A stretch of DNA of 64,000 nt from Pleurodeles waltl (GCF_031143425.1 NC_090445.1:823878602-823942601), one strand, 5' to 3'. Numbered from the stretch's first letter, positions 33,208 through 45,450 are shown. Made by a program: numbers and translations. The notes: generated from the sequence alone by a model not told the origin.

Positions 33208-34184
33208 TCACCTCCTAAATCTTCTTCCTAAGGGTGAATGCCAATGTCTGCTGCTGAATGGTTGTACCCTTAGTGTATACCCCGACCAGGTGGATCTCGG
33301 AGGATCTAGTAGCAGTGGAAGCAGCCAAAACAATCACCAGAAGGCTGCTTCCCAACAAGACAAGCAGAGATTATGAAGGACAGATGTTGAAATTGTAGGT
33401 TACATGACAGAAACGGCTTAAAGCTGCAAATGTTCAAGCTAACTGAGTTCAAAGATGAAGCCCAATGAAATAACATGCAATAATAATTAATAGATCCAAA
33501 GTGTATTGGGATATGGTATTGCACTGGGAAATTGGTTAGAGAATCAGGATATGTTGCATAATGTTAATGGGGGAAAAATGAACTGGCAAGGGTGCCTGAC
33601 ATAAATGACACATGTACGAGTGCTGTTGTGCAGGTCTCTGAATTAACAGCTTTGGGTGCATTTTCTGGCCCTGACATTTAGTATCAGAGTACCCACAATG
33701 TTGAGAATGGAAATGATCTAGGACATATGAGTAGCTCTGTTTATGTTGCCTGAGTCAGCACCTCTTTGTTAAGGAAAATTAGCTTAATTGTGTAAAGATA
33801 AACTTTTAGAACACAATTCATTACTGGTCTTAGAACTGGCATGCAGTTTGAAATGAAACTACGGTTTCTCCAACTACTATTCCTCAATGTGACATTGTCT
33901 AAAAGGTACAATTGTTAGAAATCTTGCTTTTCTTGTAGGATTTATCTTGTCATAATCTTTGCCACTGTAGTTGTTCAAAAGTATAGTAGCTACTTTCATC
34001 TCTTAAACAGAGATACTAATCCCTTCCCTCCTTTCACCCTGAAAAAGAGACAAATACCCTTAAAAAGGAGAGAAGATGTGCCAAAAATATCAGACAAGCT
34101 ATGAGTAACGAACCCCTCTTATTACGTAAGACCAGCCCTACACTGACCCTAAGAAGAACGTTTCAATACAAAAAGATGTACTGT

Positions 34185-35035
34185 TGTGAATACTAGTTTG
34201 CTTTAATGGGATACAGGAGTTAGCTTAGCCTGTGGCTTGCAGACTCGTGCCCCCGTCACCCACTGACTTTTACCCTACTTAGCTTGCTCTGTTTTAGCGC
34301 ATTTATTTAATTAATTATTTTAAGATGGCTGCCTTGTATTGACTTAGGCCCATGTTTTAGTTTGCATTATCGGTGTCACCACGCTAAGGCGTCAAGATCA
34401 GGCGACAAAGACAAACAAACAGTAGGTGTTCACTTTAGGTACTTTCCCTCTTCATGCATTCAAGGGAATTGTTTATATTAATTACCCTCTCAAACACACC
34501 TTGTTATCCATTGTTTGGAAACAAACCTATGTCAGCGGTCCAAGTAGATCTGTATAAATACTCCTCACTTTTTCAGATAGTCAGAGGGATTCCGACCAGA
34601 TGCCATCGCTGCTATTGATGCTGCATGTCACCTTGACGCTGACCCAGTCTTAGTGTCCCTAGGGAGTCTGAGCTAGAGACCTCATTCCAAGGTAACAAGG
34701 GTTGGGGGCTCTTCTTATGGACATGGCATTGGCAGATTGAGGTTTAACATGCCCAGCTCTCTTCTAGGTTAGACCTACCATGCTAGGTTATTAGGACGTA
34801 TCACACACTTCATGTTATTTCATGATATTGCAAGATGGTGGGGGGCTTTGTATTAATGACTCTTGTCTTTTCCATTCTGTTTCTTGCACTGTTCATTATC
34901 CTAATAAGTGCAGCCCATGCAACTTATCGCAGATTGCAGTTTTACTAAAATAAAACCTATTGAAACCTTACTGCATCTTCTTCATTGCCTGTGTGTGATT
35001 GAGACATGTTGTTAATGTGAAAAAGGGGTAATCTC
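34185..35035 (+). mobile_element. Solo-LTR-like sequence
   Basis: Looks like a retroviral/LTR-retrotransposon regulatory unit: a TGTTGTGAATACTAG start, a TATA box TATAAATACTCCTC at about 34552, a downstream AGTCAGAGGGATTCCGACC R-like segment, and AATAAAACC at about 34949 followed by a T/G-rich stretch. No internal coding region is next to it, hence 'solo'. Boundaries and family are uncertain. Confidence 0.4.
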
Positions 35036-35426
35036 TGTTTAACCACGACGCTCCCTGAGATGTGACACTCTTGAGTCTATGAGTAAAGGCTGCCACAAAT
35101 CACCTTTGACTGTTTTGTTTTTTTTGGTGAGGTGCTGCTGTGAGCCGGAAGGGTTGGGACGACAGTTGCGTTTTGTAGTAGGGTTGGCATAGTCACCTAC
35201 AAACATAAGTACTGTCATCCTTAAAGCTGCAGTCTTGCCCAGGGCAAGAGTCGAACTCTGACAGTACAAGTTTAAATCCAAACAAACTGCGGTGGTAGGT
35301 TTACATCAACTTATCTGATTTAAAGAGAGAAGAAAAAACATGCACATCTTTTGCTGAAATATTACTTTAGTGGTAAATTGTGGGTGAATAACAGTAATAG
35401 TATCATCTATTTGTTAACAAGTGCAC

Positions 35427-35579
35427 CTTGGATTGTTTTGCTTCATCCTCGTCGCTGTCTGAGCTATCTGCTTCTCTTTTGTCTGGCTGGGCGACCTTTA
35501 AAGTGTTCAAACTGACGTCCCAGGTGAAGTCGGAAGAAATCTGCAGCCTCGGAGCCGTATCCTGTGTATGCTTTTTTGG
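35427..35579 (-). CDS. PDCD11: PDCD11 coding exon (linker)
   Basis: 51 codons: PKKHTQDTAPRLQISSDFTW, DVSLNTLKVAQPDKREADSS, DSDEDEAKQSK. APRLQxSSxFxWD is the conserved motif just before the acidic Ser/Asp/Glu stretch and the HAT domain of PDCD11. Acceptor TTTTAACAG; donor AATCCAAG/GTGCAC. Phase 0 at both ends. The acidic SSDSDEDE run is a likely CK2-type phosphorylation region, by composition only. Confidence 0.93.
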
Positions 35580-36599
35580 CTGTTAAAAGGAAAACATAAA
35601 TGCGTCATGAAACCAGCACTTTCCATGTTGTATTTGCCTTCACAGTTCTTTGTACGGGTGCTGAATCCATTAGCAGTGTCTGTAGAAACATGCTACCCAC
35701 AAAAAGCAGCGCAACCCAATAAGCTCCTGAAATTATTAGCAACCTATGTATATGGAGCATAAGAATTATATATAAAAGCGACCTATTAGCATATAAGGCA
35801 TGACAGGTCCTCACATTTGGCTATGTGGTCTCCAGCATGGTATCTTCCTTTACCCCTATTTGATTTTAAGATGATGAGTGCATGTACCACCTTATGAAAA
35901 AGTATACCCTAGGTTAACACATCTGAGCAGCACCACTCAAACACACTACAGCTCCTTAATTCTCGCCCTTCTTCCATCCAAGATAGAATTGCACTTTTCT
36001 TTTATCCTTGCAGTGTATTATTGGCTCAGATATGTGTTCTAATTACTCGTGGTATTCAGAGCCATTTGAGAATTTTTGGGACCTACCAATGACACATTTT
36101 AAGGCTCACTTTTCAAAACAAATTTGACTGTATTACCCATTTTCAGAAAAGTCAAACCCTCATGATACCAAATGATGTAGAAATATACCTTACATTTTTA
36201 GAAACAGGTCCACGCATATGTAGCTGAGGGTCAAGCCACCTGGCAGCCGGCAGTGAAATAGTACCAAACGGAAGCTTGAACAGGTGGTGATAAAGGCATT
36301 TCCTGTTGCTTTTGGATCTAAAATCATTTTGTCTTGCAGCAACAATATGTTTAATTCAGTGACTAACCAGCCTGTTTCTCCCATTGTAGGAAAGACATGG
36401 TAATTTGGCTATTTAGTGACGTGGTTCATAATATTAAAATAACCAATATGCACATAGTCTGAAACTGTATTAATTATCACATACAACCGCCCCCCCCCCA
36501 AAAAAAAACATACACACAAACAACTAGATTTTTACTATATTATATGGGGAAATCGGATTATTTTCTCCTTAATTCTGCTCCCCTTCATTGACCTCCTTT

Positions 36600-38705
36600 T
36601 CATCACACTATCTGCACACTTCGCTGGCTGACAAGCTCTGCTGAGAGGAGAAATGTGAGGGAGGCACGTGCTAAAGGTAATAGTATAGCAAGAGGGATGG
36701 GAAAGAGGTAGAACAGAGTCAGTGATGGAGATGAGTTAGAGAGATAGGCGAGGTAGGAGGGAGGCACAAAGGTTAAGAGAGAAAGGTGAGGCAGCCCGAA
36801 AGAAAGGGAGACAAAGAGGAAGACGTAGGAAGATAAAGAGGCAGAGCTAAGTACGGTTTCAGAGTGAAGTAGAGAAAGCAGGAGGGAGAGGGAGAAGGCA
36901 TTCTAGAGAGAAGGAATAAACAATGTGAGTTAGAGACAGATAAAATAGAAAGATGTGAATTACAGAGAGCTAAATGCAAAGAGCGGTATGGGTGGGCAAG
37001 TGAGTTATTGAGGGTGTATACAGAGTACAGAAAGAGAGACTGGTAGGATCGACAGGCTGGAAACATGAGAAGCAAGGAACGGAACAAAAGGTCAGGCAAA
37101 GAAAGATGTAATGCACAAAACGGGAGAGTGATAGGTTTGAAGGGCAGAAAGAGAATAGGTGGAGACAGAAAGAGGCGAATTAGAAACAGGTGAGGCAGAT
37201 AATGACAGTGGAGGATGATGGGTAGGGGGAGATGAAGTGGAGAGTGTGCTGAGACAGACAGAAACAGGGAGGAGCAGTAAATAGACGTGTAAGAGATTAA
37301 GAGAGGGGTGAGGTGGAGATAGTGAATTGAAAAACTGAAGGCAGTACAGAGAAATGAGAAACTGGAAGGTAAATGGTAGAGAAACAAACCGATGGGCAGA
37401 AAAAGAGTGATAAAGGAGTAAGGTATTGAGAAATGTCAAACAATGAACAGATAAAGAAGGGGGTGCTACAGCAAGGAATCAATGTTGAGGTGAATGGAGA
37501 GGTTAGGTAGTGAGGAAGGGAAAGGTGAGATGGAGAAAGATGAGGTAGTGAGTGGGATGAGAGCAGTGCTTAATTTGTGCCAGTGGTTTACCGTTCTCGG
37601 CACCAGCACTTAACTGTCAACACCAGCTCTAGAGAAAGACCACCACATAGTGGCGCCGCTGCCTAGTTTTGAGATGAGCACAACAGCAGGGTTTATGAAG
37701 TCAATATACATTAACAAAAATAACATTACCTGTCACTGACACATTATTATTGTCTTGGATGGCCTAGAATAGGCTGATATGTCAAACTCGTAGGAGTGCT
37801 ACTACTATTGGCAGTGCTGGCAGGGGCAATGGGTGATACAGGCTGCAGTGACTTCTCTGGAAGGGCCCTGGCACTTTTTTTTTAAAAACAAATTAAGCAC
37901 TAAATGAGAAACAAATGAGGTAGAGAGAGGTGAGGATGTGGAGTGGTAGAGAGGCAAGAGTGAGAGGAGAGAGAGTGAGGTTTATGGAGGTGAGGTAACG
38001 AGATGAGGATGATGGAGAGGTGAAGTAAAAAGATAAATAGCTGAAGGTGGGTTGAAGGAGCAGTAAGGGGTGAGCTACAGAGATCAGGTGCATGTGAGGG
38101 TACAGAGGTGGGCACTGGGCACAGAGTGAAAGGGAGTGAGATGGGTTTACGACAGAAACACAGAGAAGTCTTATTTGGATAGAGTTGACGTATACAGAGC
38201 TCAGATAAAGAGCGCTGGGTAGGTACGGAGATAGAAGGAAAGACTGGAGTGAGCTAGAAGAAGTAAAAACAGCAGTAAGATACAAGAAGTGAGGTGAAGT
38301 AAAGAAAGATATATGAAACAGAAAGATATGGCAGAGAAAGATGTAAAGGACTGGCAAAAGAAGTAGTTAGAGAGGGATAGAAAGGACGTGAGTTAATGAC
38401 TGGTGAAGTAGGTAGATGAGGTCCTACACAGTAAGGAGGTGAAATGGAGAAAGGAGAGGTAAAAGAGAGAAGTAGAGCGGGGTGAGGGGAAGTGTTAGAG
38501 AGAGGTAGACAAACAGGCACAGCGAGGTAAAGGGGAATAAGGTCAGGGCGAGAGATAGAGATGTTCGAGTAAGAGACAGATGGGATAGACAAAAAGAGGT
38601 ACAGAGAAATGTGAAGGTGTGCCTAGGCAGAGAACGAGAGGTGGAGGTAGGCAAAGCAGGAGTGAGGTTGAGCTACAAAAGGAGACATAGCTGAGAAAGA
38701 GAGAT
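36600..38705. repeat. 2-kb polypurine/polypyrimidine tract
   Basis: The plus strand is almost entirely A and G with scattered T (units like GAGGTAGAGAGAGGTGAG) for about 1.7 kb, in two parts (about 36640-37565 and 37905-38700) split by the MITE at 37566-37904. In the PDCD11 transcript (minus strand) it reads as a very long pyrimidine tract. Long Ser/Leu/Pro frames on the minus strand are composition artefacts. Confidence 0.9.
37566..37904. mobile_element. hAT-like MITE inside the purine tract
   Basis: A 339-bp non-purine insert with 14-bp terminal inverted repeats: AGTGCTTAATTTGT at the left and ACAAATTAAGCACT at the right. With the preceding C the left end reads CAGTG, as in hAT elements. 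Flanking 8-mers GATGAGAG and AATGAGAA agree at 6 of 8 positions, an eroded target duplication. No coding capacity. Confidence 0.65.
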
Positions 38706-39894
38706 CACGTTGCCTGGGCTATTGCTCACTTTGCTTGTTTCTTGATAGCTCTGCAGGTATTCTCATATCGGTCCTTCCCCCTCAAAGGTAAGCTTGGCCA
38801 CATTATGAATGAAGAACATGTATCCACGCTAGACAAAGAATTGCTTACTACATGGTTCTTGGAAATTCAGCAGTGAGTGACATTATTTGGCAGCACTCTA
38901 CTGACCACTGGTTTCTCTGTGACTCAGAGGTGCAGCCTAAATGCACATTAACATGCAGGTATGTGGAATCAGCAATTGGAATATTATTAACTATATTTAT
39001 GCAATCCGACATTCCTCATGACTCTGCGAATTCTCTCTTCCCTATTCAAGCAGCACTAAGCATGGCTGATGACTCACTCAACAATGGACTTACATTCCAA
39101 GAATATTAAGATTTAAAACATATGTACCAAAATAGTAAACATGCACAAGTGGAATTAAGAAAGGTGAAAGGGCAGTCTTGGCCCTGTCGAAGAACAGTAA
39201 TGTGTTTAAAACTATCACTACCTACGTGTTTTGTTCTCGCTGGAGGTTAACATCACTGTTGTCAAGTTTTTAATAAAAACATGGCATATACGTTTCTGAT
39301 TGAAATGTTAATGCAGGTCAATATAATACATCGGTTGCTTCGGTTCACAAATAAGGTCAGTCGCATGGATATGAACTATCAAGCGTCTGTTTGCCTTATA
39401 ATTATGACTCAAAGGGGACGCTTTACAATAAGATCGTTATGACTAGAACACCTTCAATGCTGAAAAGGGTTATTCCCATTGCGGAAAACATAGACAAATC
39501 ATTTTGGAGAGATGCACATTTTGATCTCAACAGTAGCATGGCCAACTGAGAAACGGCACTGAAATTAAAGGCAATAATCACTTTTGGCACTAATAATGCT
39601 TAAAAACTACCTGACCGAGTGCCAAAGGCCTCCAATTCCAGACAGGCAATTCCATCTGACCGTTTCATTTATCAAAGTGAACAAATACACAGAACGATGA
39701 GGGTGTAGGTAATTAAAAGTATAAAAACATTATACTTCAACCAGAAGAAAGGACATTAAACTAAGATTTATCGCAATGCGCGTCACATATGAGACAGCGA
39801 AGGAAAGCAAGCAGTAAGAGAGAGCGGGAATTCATATTATCCGTTTAGTGTTTTGCAAGTGTTTGTAAATATGTTTTTGTCCTTAAACCCGTAC

Positions 39895-40014
39895 CTTTGA
39901 TTTCTCCTCTTTTGTTTCTTCCTCGTCTTGCTCTCGGAAGAACACCTCAACTCCACTGTCGTCCTCTTCTTTGGGCACATGTGACTTTTTTTTCTTTTTC
40001 TTTGGAACACCAAC
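39895..40014 (-). CDS. PDCD11: PDCD11 coding exon (basic/acidic linker, most 5' exon seen)
   Basis: 40 codons: VGVPKKKKKKSHVPKEEDDS, GVEVFFREQDEEETKEEKSK. A Lys7-type run suggests a nucleolar/nuclear targeting patch before an acidic stretch. Acceptor AATTTACCAG; donor AAATCAAAG/GTACGG. Phase 0 at both ends, in frame with the next exon at 35579. Assignment rests on position, phase and composition rather than strong conservation. Upstream exons (S1-domain part) were not found in the window. Confidence 0.8.
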
Positions 40015-41454
40015 CTGGTAAATTACACATTTTTGAGTCAACCAGTTACAAATCAAGAACATTTTTTCTGCATAGATGTAAACGCCTAAAGAAGTCTTTA
40101 CCATCTCATCCTGACACAAGTTCTAGTTACTTACAAACTATGATTCCTTCTTTGTAAGAGACAATCCAAATTCTACAGCTAAAAAGGTTTTACAAGGGGG
40201 TGGAATGGTCAGGTAACGGAGTGCCTGGAAGGGGAGAGTGCTTTGCTCCTCATTACCAGCATCAGCTATCAAAGGCACATGGAGTCCACAGAGAGCTCAG
40301 CGATGCCAGAGCCCCAGATGTGGCAGAATGCTCAAAGTTGTAGTTGGCTGGAGACAAAACAAGCCTAGGCAAGCACACTGGAAAGAGCGGCGACCATCTT
40401 GTAAAAGCCCAGTAGGGCTACATCGTGCCTTCAACTGACTTGGTTAAGTCAGCAGAGATTGAAGTAGTTGTGATCGTGCTGGGCAACGCCGCAATCAGAA
40501 CTGCCAGTGTGGCTGGGGTGGGCGAGCAGAGATGCGACATGATGGTGGAGCCCCACAGCGAAAGAGTCAACGCATTAGGAGCTGTTCCACTTGGCACAGG
40601 TCATTATGGGGAAGCCCGGAGCAGGAGTTTGGCCCTTACTGTCGAATTTGGTGGATGCACCTGTGTAGTGAGGAAAGGGGCCACATCACTGAACTTGTGG
40701 GCTTAACAGTGCAGCCCACTGATAATGAAGTCAAGCGACACCTCGTGCGCTGCCTGGAGAAGGGATCGCTTAGAGAAATCAATCCCTCTGGATCTAAGCC
40801 AGAGCACTGTAGCATCACCCATTGTTGTCCGTGTTAAGGCCCGTCATCGGTCTCACCGCTGCAACTATCCCAGATACAAAGAGAGCCACAGTGGGAGAAA
40901 CTTTTGAAGGCGTACGTATTAAAACCCTATATTGACTGTGTCACGTGGGGCCCAAGACGGGTGCAAGGAAAGGAGCAAATGCTGAGGTGAGTCAAAGCAA
41001 GTTGACTCGCAAAAACACCAGGATACAGGGACTCCCTAGAAATGCAATGACAAGATATATAGATATATGTTCAAAACAGCTAACACCACATCTGCAACAG
41101 AACTAATGATCCTTCAACCTGGCTAGATGGAAAACACCAGACTTCTTCATGTGTCTGCACTTTACAATGAAAAGGAAAACATTAAGGCTTGAATCGATAA
41201 CCTCTGAATCAGTTTACAACCAAGCATTCCAAACCCTTAAGTCACAGACCACCAGTAACAGTTTTAGAGCCATGGTTATGTGCAGAATCGAACATGGAAC
41301 GTTATTAAAAGCTAAAGGTCCAATCCACAGAATGGAGATAAAGAAGGGCAATGAGTAAACTGAGGTCCGATACAGTATTTCGAGAAATCGCGTTACCAAA
41401 GATAAGTAACTTTTTATTTTGTTTAGTACTTCTAACCCCACTATTTTACCCTTT
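40015..41454. other. Intronic DNA, nothing recognised
   Basis: Presumed PDCD11 intron. The region 40190-40910 is GC-richer and has several overlapping short ORFs, suggesting a repeat, but I cannot name it. Confidence 0.35.
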
Positions 41455-42170
41455 TAAATAGGTATCAAAGCAGTACCTACCACACGTGGAAGGTCTGAGA
41501 ATTGGACTTTACACCAGGAAGTCTTGCAGGACTGAACGGGAACATGTCCCTTCCTGCAGACCTGAAAGTCAACAGTGCATGGTGAAAGTGTGGACGGATG
41601 CAGATGTAGTAGCCTGACAGATGTCCAGCACTGGAACACCCCTGGCCAAAGCAGTAGCTGTGGCTTTGGCTCTAGTTGAATGAGCCTGAAGGCCCTCAGC
41701 AGATCCCTTCTTGACTAAGACGTAGCACATCTTGATACAGAGAATGATCCATCTCAATCTGATTCTAAAGTGCCCTTCCTTTCTTTGAACTGGCAAATCC
41801 AACAATAAGTTCGCCATTAACATGGTACACTTCTGTCTGATAGATATAAAATCTAAGGATTATTGTGGGATTCAACCAGTGGAGCCTCTCCTTCTCCTTA
41901 AATGTATGTGGTGGTGAGAAGAAAGTGGGGTGCGTGGTGAATTGCTGCACTTCGAAACACACCACCACTTTCAGCAAGCAGGAGACCAGAGTTTGAAGTG
42001 CCAACTTGTCAGGGAAGGTGGGGGTTATGGAAGCTGCACTGACAGCACCTACACCGATATGATGCACAGAAGTGACTGCAATGAGGAAAACCAACTCAGG
42101 GCATCCTCTTCAAAGAACAGCTGTGCAGGGGTTCAAAATGCATGCAGATTATAAACATAAGGAACAGGTT
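41455..42170 (-). pseudogene. DIRS tyrosine-recombinase remnant
   Basis: Two overlapping frames cover the recombinase. At 41765-42094 are VFLIAVTSVHHIGVGAVSA (usual AITSxRRVSE, catalytic Arg lost) and HTFKEKERLHWLNPTIILRFY. At 41569-41823 are AHSTRAKATA, DICQATTSASVHTFTMHC. HxxR is kept but the nucleophile Tyr is replaced by Cys. It aligns with DIRS-1 roughly 4130-4830 and is a dead fragment. Confidence 0.8.
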
Positions 42171-42640
42171 ATGGTCTCACTGCAGTATAATAAAGGGTGC
42201 AGTAGGAAACCTATAGGTAACCCCCCTTTAAAGATGCATCACAACCACTAATTTTAACAGTGAAGGCTGACTGGGCAAATGCAATAAAATATCCTATAAC
42301 ACTGCCCACCTCAAAGCTTTGCAGAGGCAAACAGAAAAATAACATCATAAAGTTTTGTTTGAAGCAACTCAACCTAACTTCTTTACACGAAGCCACAAGC
42401 TCTCATCCGAGGCCAGATTAGATTGACTTTGTCGACAGATGGTAAGTGGACATAATAATGTCCACCGTTCTGCATGTGGGTCATTTATTCAACTGGCTTC
42501 ACTAAATCTCCCTGGAGGTGTGGATTGTGGAGGTTCAGGAACAGAACCCCAACACCATTGTTCGGAGTGAAGGCCCCTCCCAAAGAGGTAGATGGAGCAG
42601 AGAGCAAATGATCTGTGGGAAATGTGCCCTTTCTGTAGGT
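42171..42640. other. Unidentified sequence next to a DIRS remnant
   Basis: Could be the continuation of the DIRS fragment to its left (recombinase N-terminal part on minus), but no motif was convincing. Confidence 0.3.
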
Positions 42641-43095
42641 TCACCCCAGATTATTTTGCCTTTTTCCTGAACCCTGTTTCTGCTGGCTGTAGCACCCTGT
42701 GCATGTTATCCCTGCTAAACAGAGGTAAAATGCTTGTGCTCCCTTTCAACATGGTAAAATTGGTGTACTCACGATTGGCATATTTAATTTACCCATAAGC
42801 ATGTGGTACCAAGGTGTCACCAGGTCCTGTAAGTTAAATGTCACATGTGGACTGCAGCATCCAGTGTGCCATCTGCTACAGTGACAATGTAAACATGACT
42901 GTAGGCCTGCCACCAGCAGCCTTACTGTGCAGGTTTTAACTGCAAATTTGAACTATCAATATAACCCCTTGTGACAGACATAAACCATTCTTTTTCATAT
43001 TTGTAAGTCACCCCTAAACAGGCCTTATTGCTCATAAGGCAGGGTGCATGCTATTTAAAAGTTGGACATGTAAATGTCTAACGTTAAACATGTTT
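42641..43095 (-). repeat. A-related repeat fragment
   Basis: Shares with element A (minus orientation) the landmark TAAGTCACCCCTAAACAGGC, AAGGCAGGGTGCATGC and GGTACCAAGG, with otherwise low similarity. Probably the 3' part of a related LTR-like family. Confidence 0.45.
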
Positions 43096-44929
43096 TTACA
43101 GTGAATATATATGTGGGGGTGAATTACGAGTGATAAGGCGCTCCTGCCCCCCTAAATACAGCTATGAATTATATTGCAGTACACGGTGCCAAATACTAGG
43201 GTTGCACCCTCCAATCTCCCCAATAGAGTAACATAACGTTACCTCCAACTACATAGTATGTATTCGCACACTTGTACTAAATATGAATCATTATACACCC
43301 AGTCAGTAAACATATGCTATTATTCATTACAAAGTAAATACAGTCCAGGAAAAGTTACAATAGATCCAATTTATAATACAAACATGAAATTAATAAAAAT
43401 AATTATCCAAACATGAAATTAATAGGATTAATTATCCAATAGTCCATATTCCCACACTGAAATATTAGTTGCTTCACAATTGTAAATTTGAAAAGATGTT
43501 CATAGGTGTCCAAAATTAATAAATTCCATCCAAGCTGGGGGTCGCGTAACTAGTTAGCATGGAGGAGTCTCGTTCGTTATCGGAATTAACCAGACAAATC
43601 GCTCCACCGACTAGTACCTCAAAGTTATTTTCACTGTAGCAAGGCTGGCTGTTTCACAAAAAAACACTGGGGTCCAATATTAAGTAGTAATATTGTATCT
43701 CAGAAAGGGACTAGCTAGATAAATAATAAATAACTATTTGGAATATTTACTAAAAATCCATTTCAATAGTGAAGTTGATTATTTTATTAAATAGTATGAA
43801 AAAGTAACTTTTAGAAAGTTACCTTTGCCCTATCAGAAGTCCTTGTGAGGTAAATCTGCATTTTGCTCTCTATTCTGCCAACCAGTAATTAGCATTTAAA
43901 TAGACATGAATGAGGTATGGACTAGCTACCCAAGGCTTGCCATCTGAGCGAAGACGCCTTAAACTACCTTAGGGTGCAGAGGCCACTTGTAATCGGCTAG
44001 ATGCTGTCCAGTGAGCTTATCTACCCTATCATTGAGAGAGCTTGCCAGGTCGGTGACTGTGAGTTAAGTTCACTTAAGGTTCAGACAATGCAATTGTCTC
44101 AGTGTGTCCTGGCACAACACAAAAAACGCTACCATGCTCTGCATTTTGCAGTACCACAGGGTGATTGTGGTTACATCAGATTCTCTACAGAGCTACCCCT
44201 GATGGAAGGCAGGAAGTCATTGAGGCAAGCAGCTCTAGAACTTTGAGGAAGTGCCTTTGTTCCACAGGCCTCTGACCACCACCTCGCCCAGGTGGCCTCC
44301 TCAGACCACAGATGCAGCATCTTTCGCTACCATGAATACTGGATGGGGAAAGGGAAAATTACCTACCACATCCCTCATCCATCATTGAAGATTGTTGGCT
44401 GCCTTGTCAGACAAATAGATGTTGTCTGAGATACCCCCACTGATGACCCCATGGAAGGAGAGGATTCCAGTCCAGAGCCTACATGTGGCAAGGGGAATGA
44501 GGCAGGAGGCCAAGAAGCCATATAACAAGCTGTGCCAGAAAACAGTACCAATCCTGAAACCTCAGGATCACATCCTGAAAATCCCAGACTTGCTGTGGGG
44601 GCAGAAGAGCTGTGTTCAGAATTGCACTATAGACGCAATCTTTTGCACTGGCCAAAGGTGAGATTTCAGCTCCCTCATAGAGAACCTCAAGGGAAAACAG
44701 CAGTGAGATGGTAGTCAAAGGTGGTCCACGGCTGACTGTGACAAGCACACCTTTAATTCAACAGCCAGTTGTTGAGGTAAGGGAATACATGTACCTTAAC
44801 CCTGCAAAGATGGGCTGTGGCCACATCTACCATCTTCAAAAATACTTAGGGCGGGCTGAGATGAGGCTGAAAGGCAAGACAGTCAACTGAATGTTTCCAT
44901 TGACAAAACAAAATGGAGGAAACATCTGT
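43096..44929. other. Unassigned intergenic/intronic DNA
   Basis: AT-rich to 43850, then mixed. No protein motif or repeat boundary was recognised. The part 44330-44929 may be extended DIRS sequence, because an RT fragment follows at 44934, but this could not be shown. Confidence 0.3.
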
Positions 44930-44933
44930 GGGA

Positions 44934-45155
44934 CTACAGGGTAGGTACATGAAAGTATGATTCTGGCAAGCCCAAGGCCGCCTTCCAATGCCCATGATCT
45001 AGGGTGGCGAGGACCCGGTCCAGAGTGAACATCTTGTACTTAACAATGTTCAAAAACTGAAGGTTGAACATTTGTCTGAACCCATCTCTCTTGCGCACCA
45101 AGAAATAAAAGGAGTAGCACCCTTTGCCCCTCTCTATTGCCCTTTTGGCTAGCAC
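44934..45155 (-). pseudogene. DIRS reverse-transcriptase fragment
   Basis: A 73-codon frame: CYSFYFLVRKRDGFRQMFNL, then LQFLNIVKYKMFTLDRVLAT and LDHGHWKAALGLPESYFHVP. It aligns with DIRS-1 RT residues about 217-280 (YSLYFLIPKKDKTLRPILDL ... MATLDLKDAYFHIPI), with the catalytic first Asp of LDLKDAY degraded. It is cut on the right by the GC-rich repeat. Confidence 0.8.
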
Positions 45156-45162
45156 TGACTAA

Positions 45163-45450
45163 TGCGGTCATTATGACCCTAGCATTCTTCTGACCGCGAG
45201 GGCAAAGGTGGCGGTCTCACCACCAACAGGCTGGCGCTGAAGACTGCCACATTAGGAGTGTGGCAGATTGGCTTCTGCCAACTCGCCACATCTCTACTCA
45301 TACCGCCAGGGCGGTTGGAACAGCTGGGCCGGAGAGGAGTATCTCTGACCCGGCGGTCCACAGAAGACCGCCGGTGGTGTTAGGAGCCGCCTTTGCACCT
45401 GGGTTTCGGCAGCGGTAGCACCGCCACAAAAACCCTGGCAGAAAGCTACT
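45163..45450. repeat. GC-rich repeat related to 22671-23060
   Basis: Begins near GCGGTCATTATGACC and carries GGCGGTC/ACCGCC modules like the MITE-like repeat at 22671. Inserted between a DIRS RT fragment and a CA-rich tract. Confidence 0.5.

Larger units (their letters stand above)
27249..35426. other. 8.2-kb PDCD11 intron
   Basis: Holds the foldback element (27461-27689), a (GA)n tract (30076-30095), a diverged A copy (30821-33207) and a solo-LTR-like sequence (34185-35035). Between them (27690-30075, 30096-30820 and 33208-34184) no coding or repeat identity was recognised, apart from short palindromes near 29668-29763. Confidence 0.5.
35580..39894. other. 4.3-kb PDCD11 intron
   Basis: Dominated by the purine-rich tract at 36600-38705. 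Outside it (35580-36599 and 38706-39894) no repeat or coding identity was recognised. Confidence 0.5.

Noticed and set aside
36773..38654. Long Ser/Leu/Pro-rich minus-strand frames up to 204 codons
   Set aside because: Products of the purine/pyrimidine tract, which has no TAA/TAG/TGA on the CT-rich strand; no motif or start context.
40425..40907. Four overlapping ORFs of 60-101 codons suggesting a gene or upstream PDCD11 exon
   Set aside because: No known motif, no consensus splice pair in frame with the exon at 40014, and overlapping frames point to GC-rich repeat sequence.
44001..44246. 81-codon frame LIYPIIERACQVGDCELSSL
   Set aside because: No recognised motif and no splice or promoter context; left unassigned.
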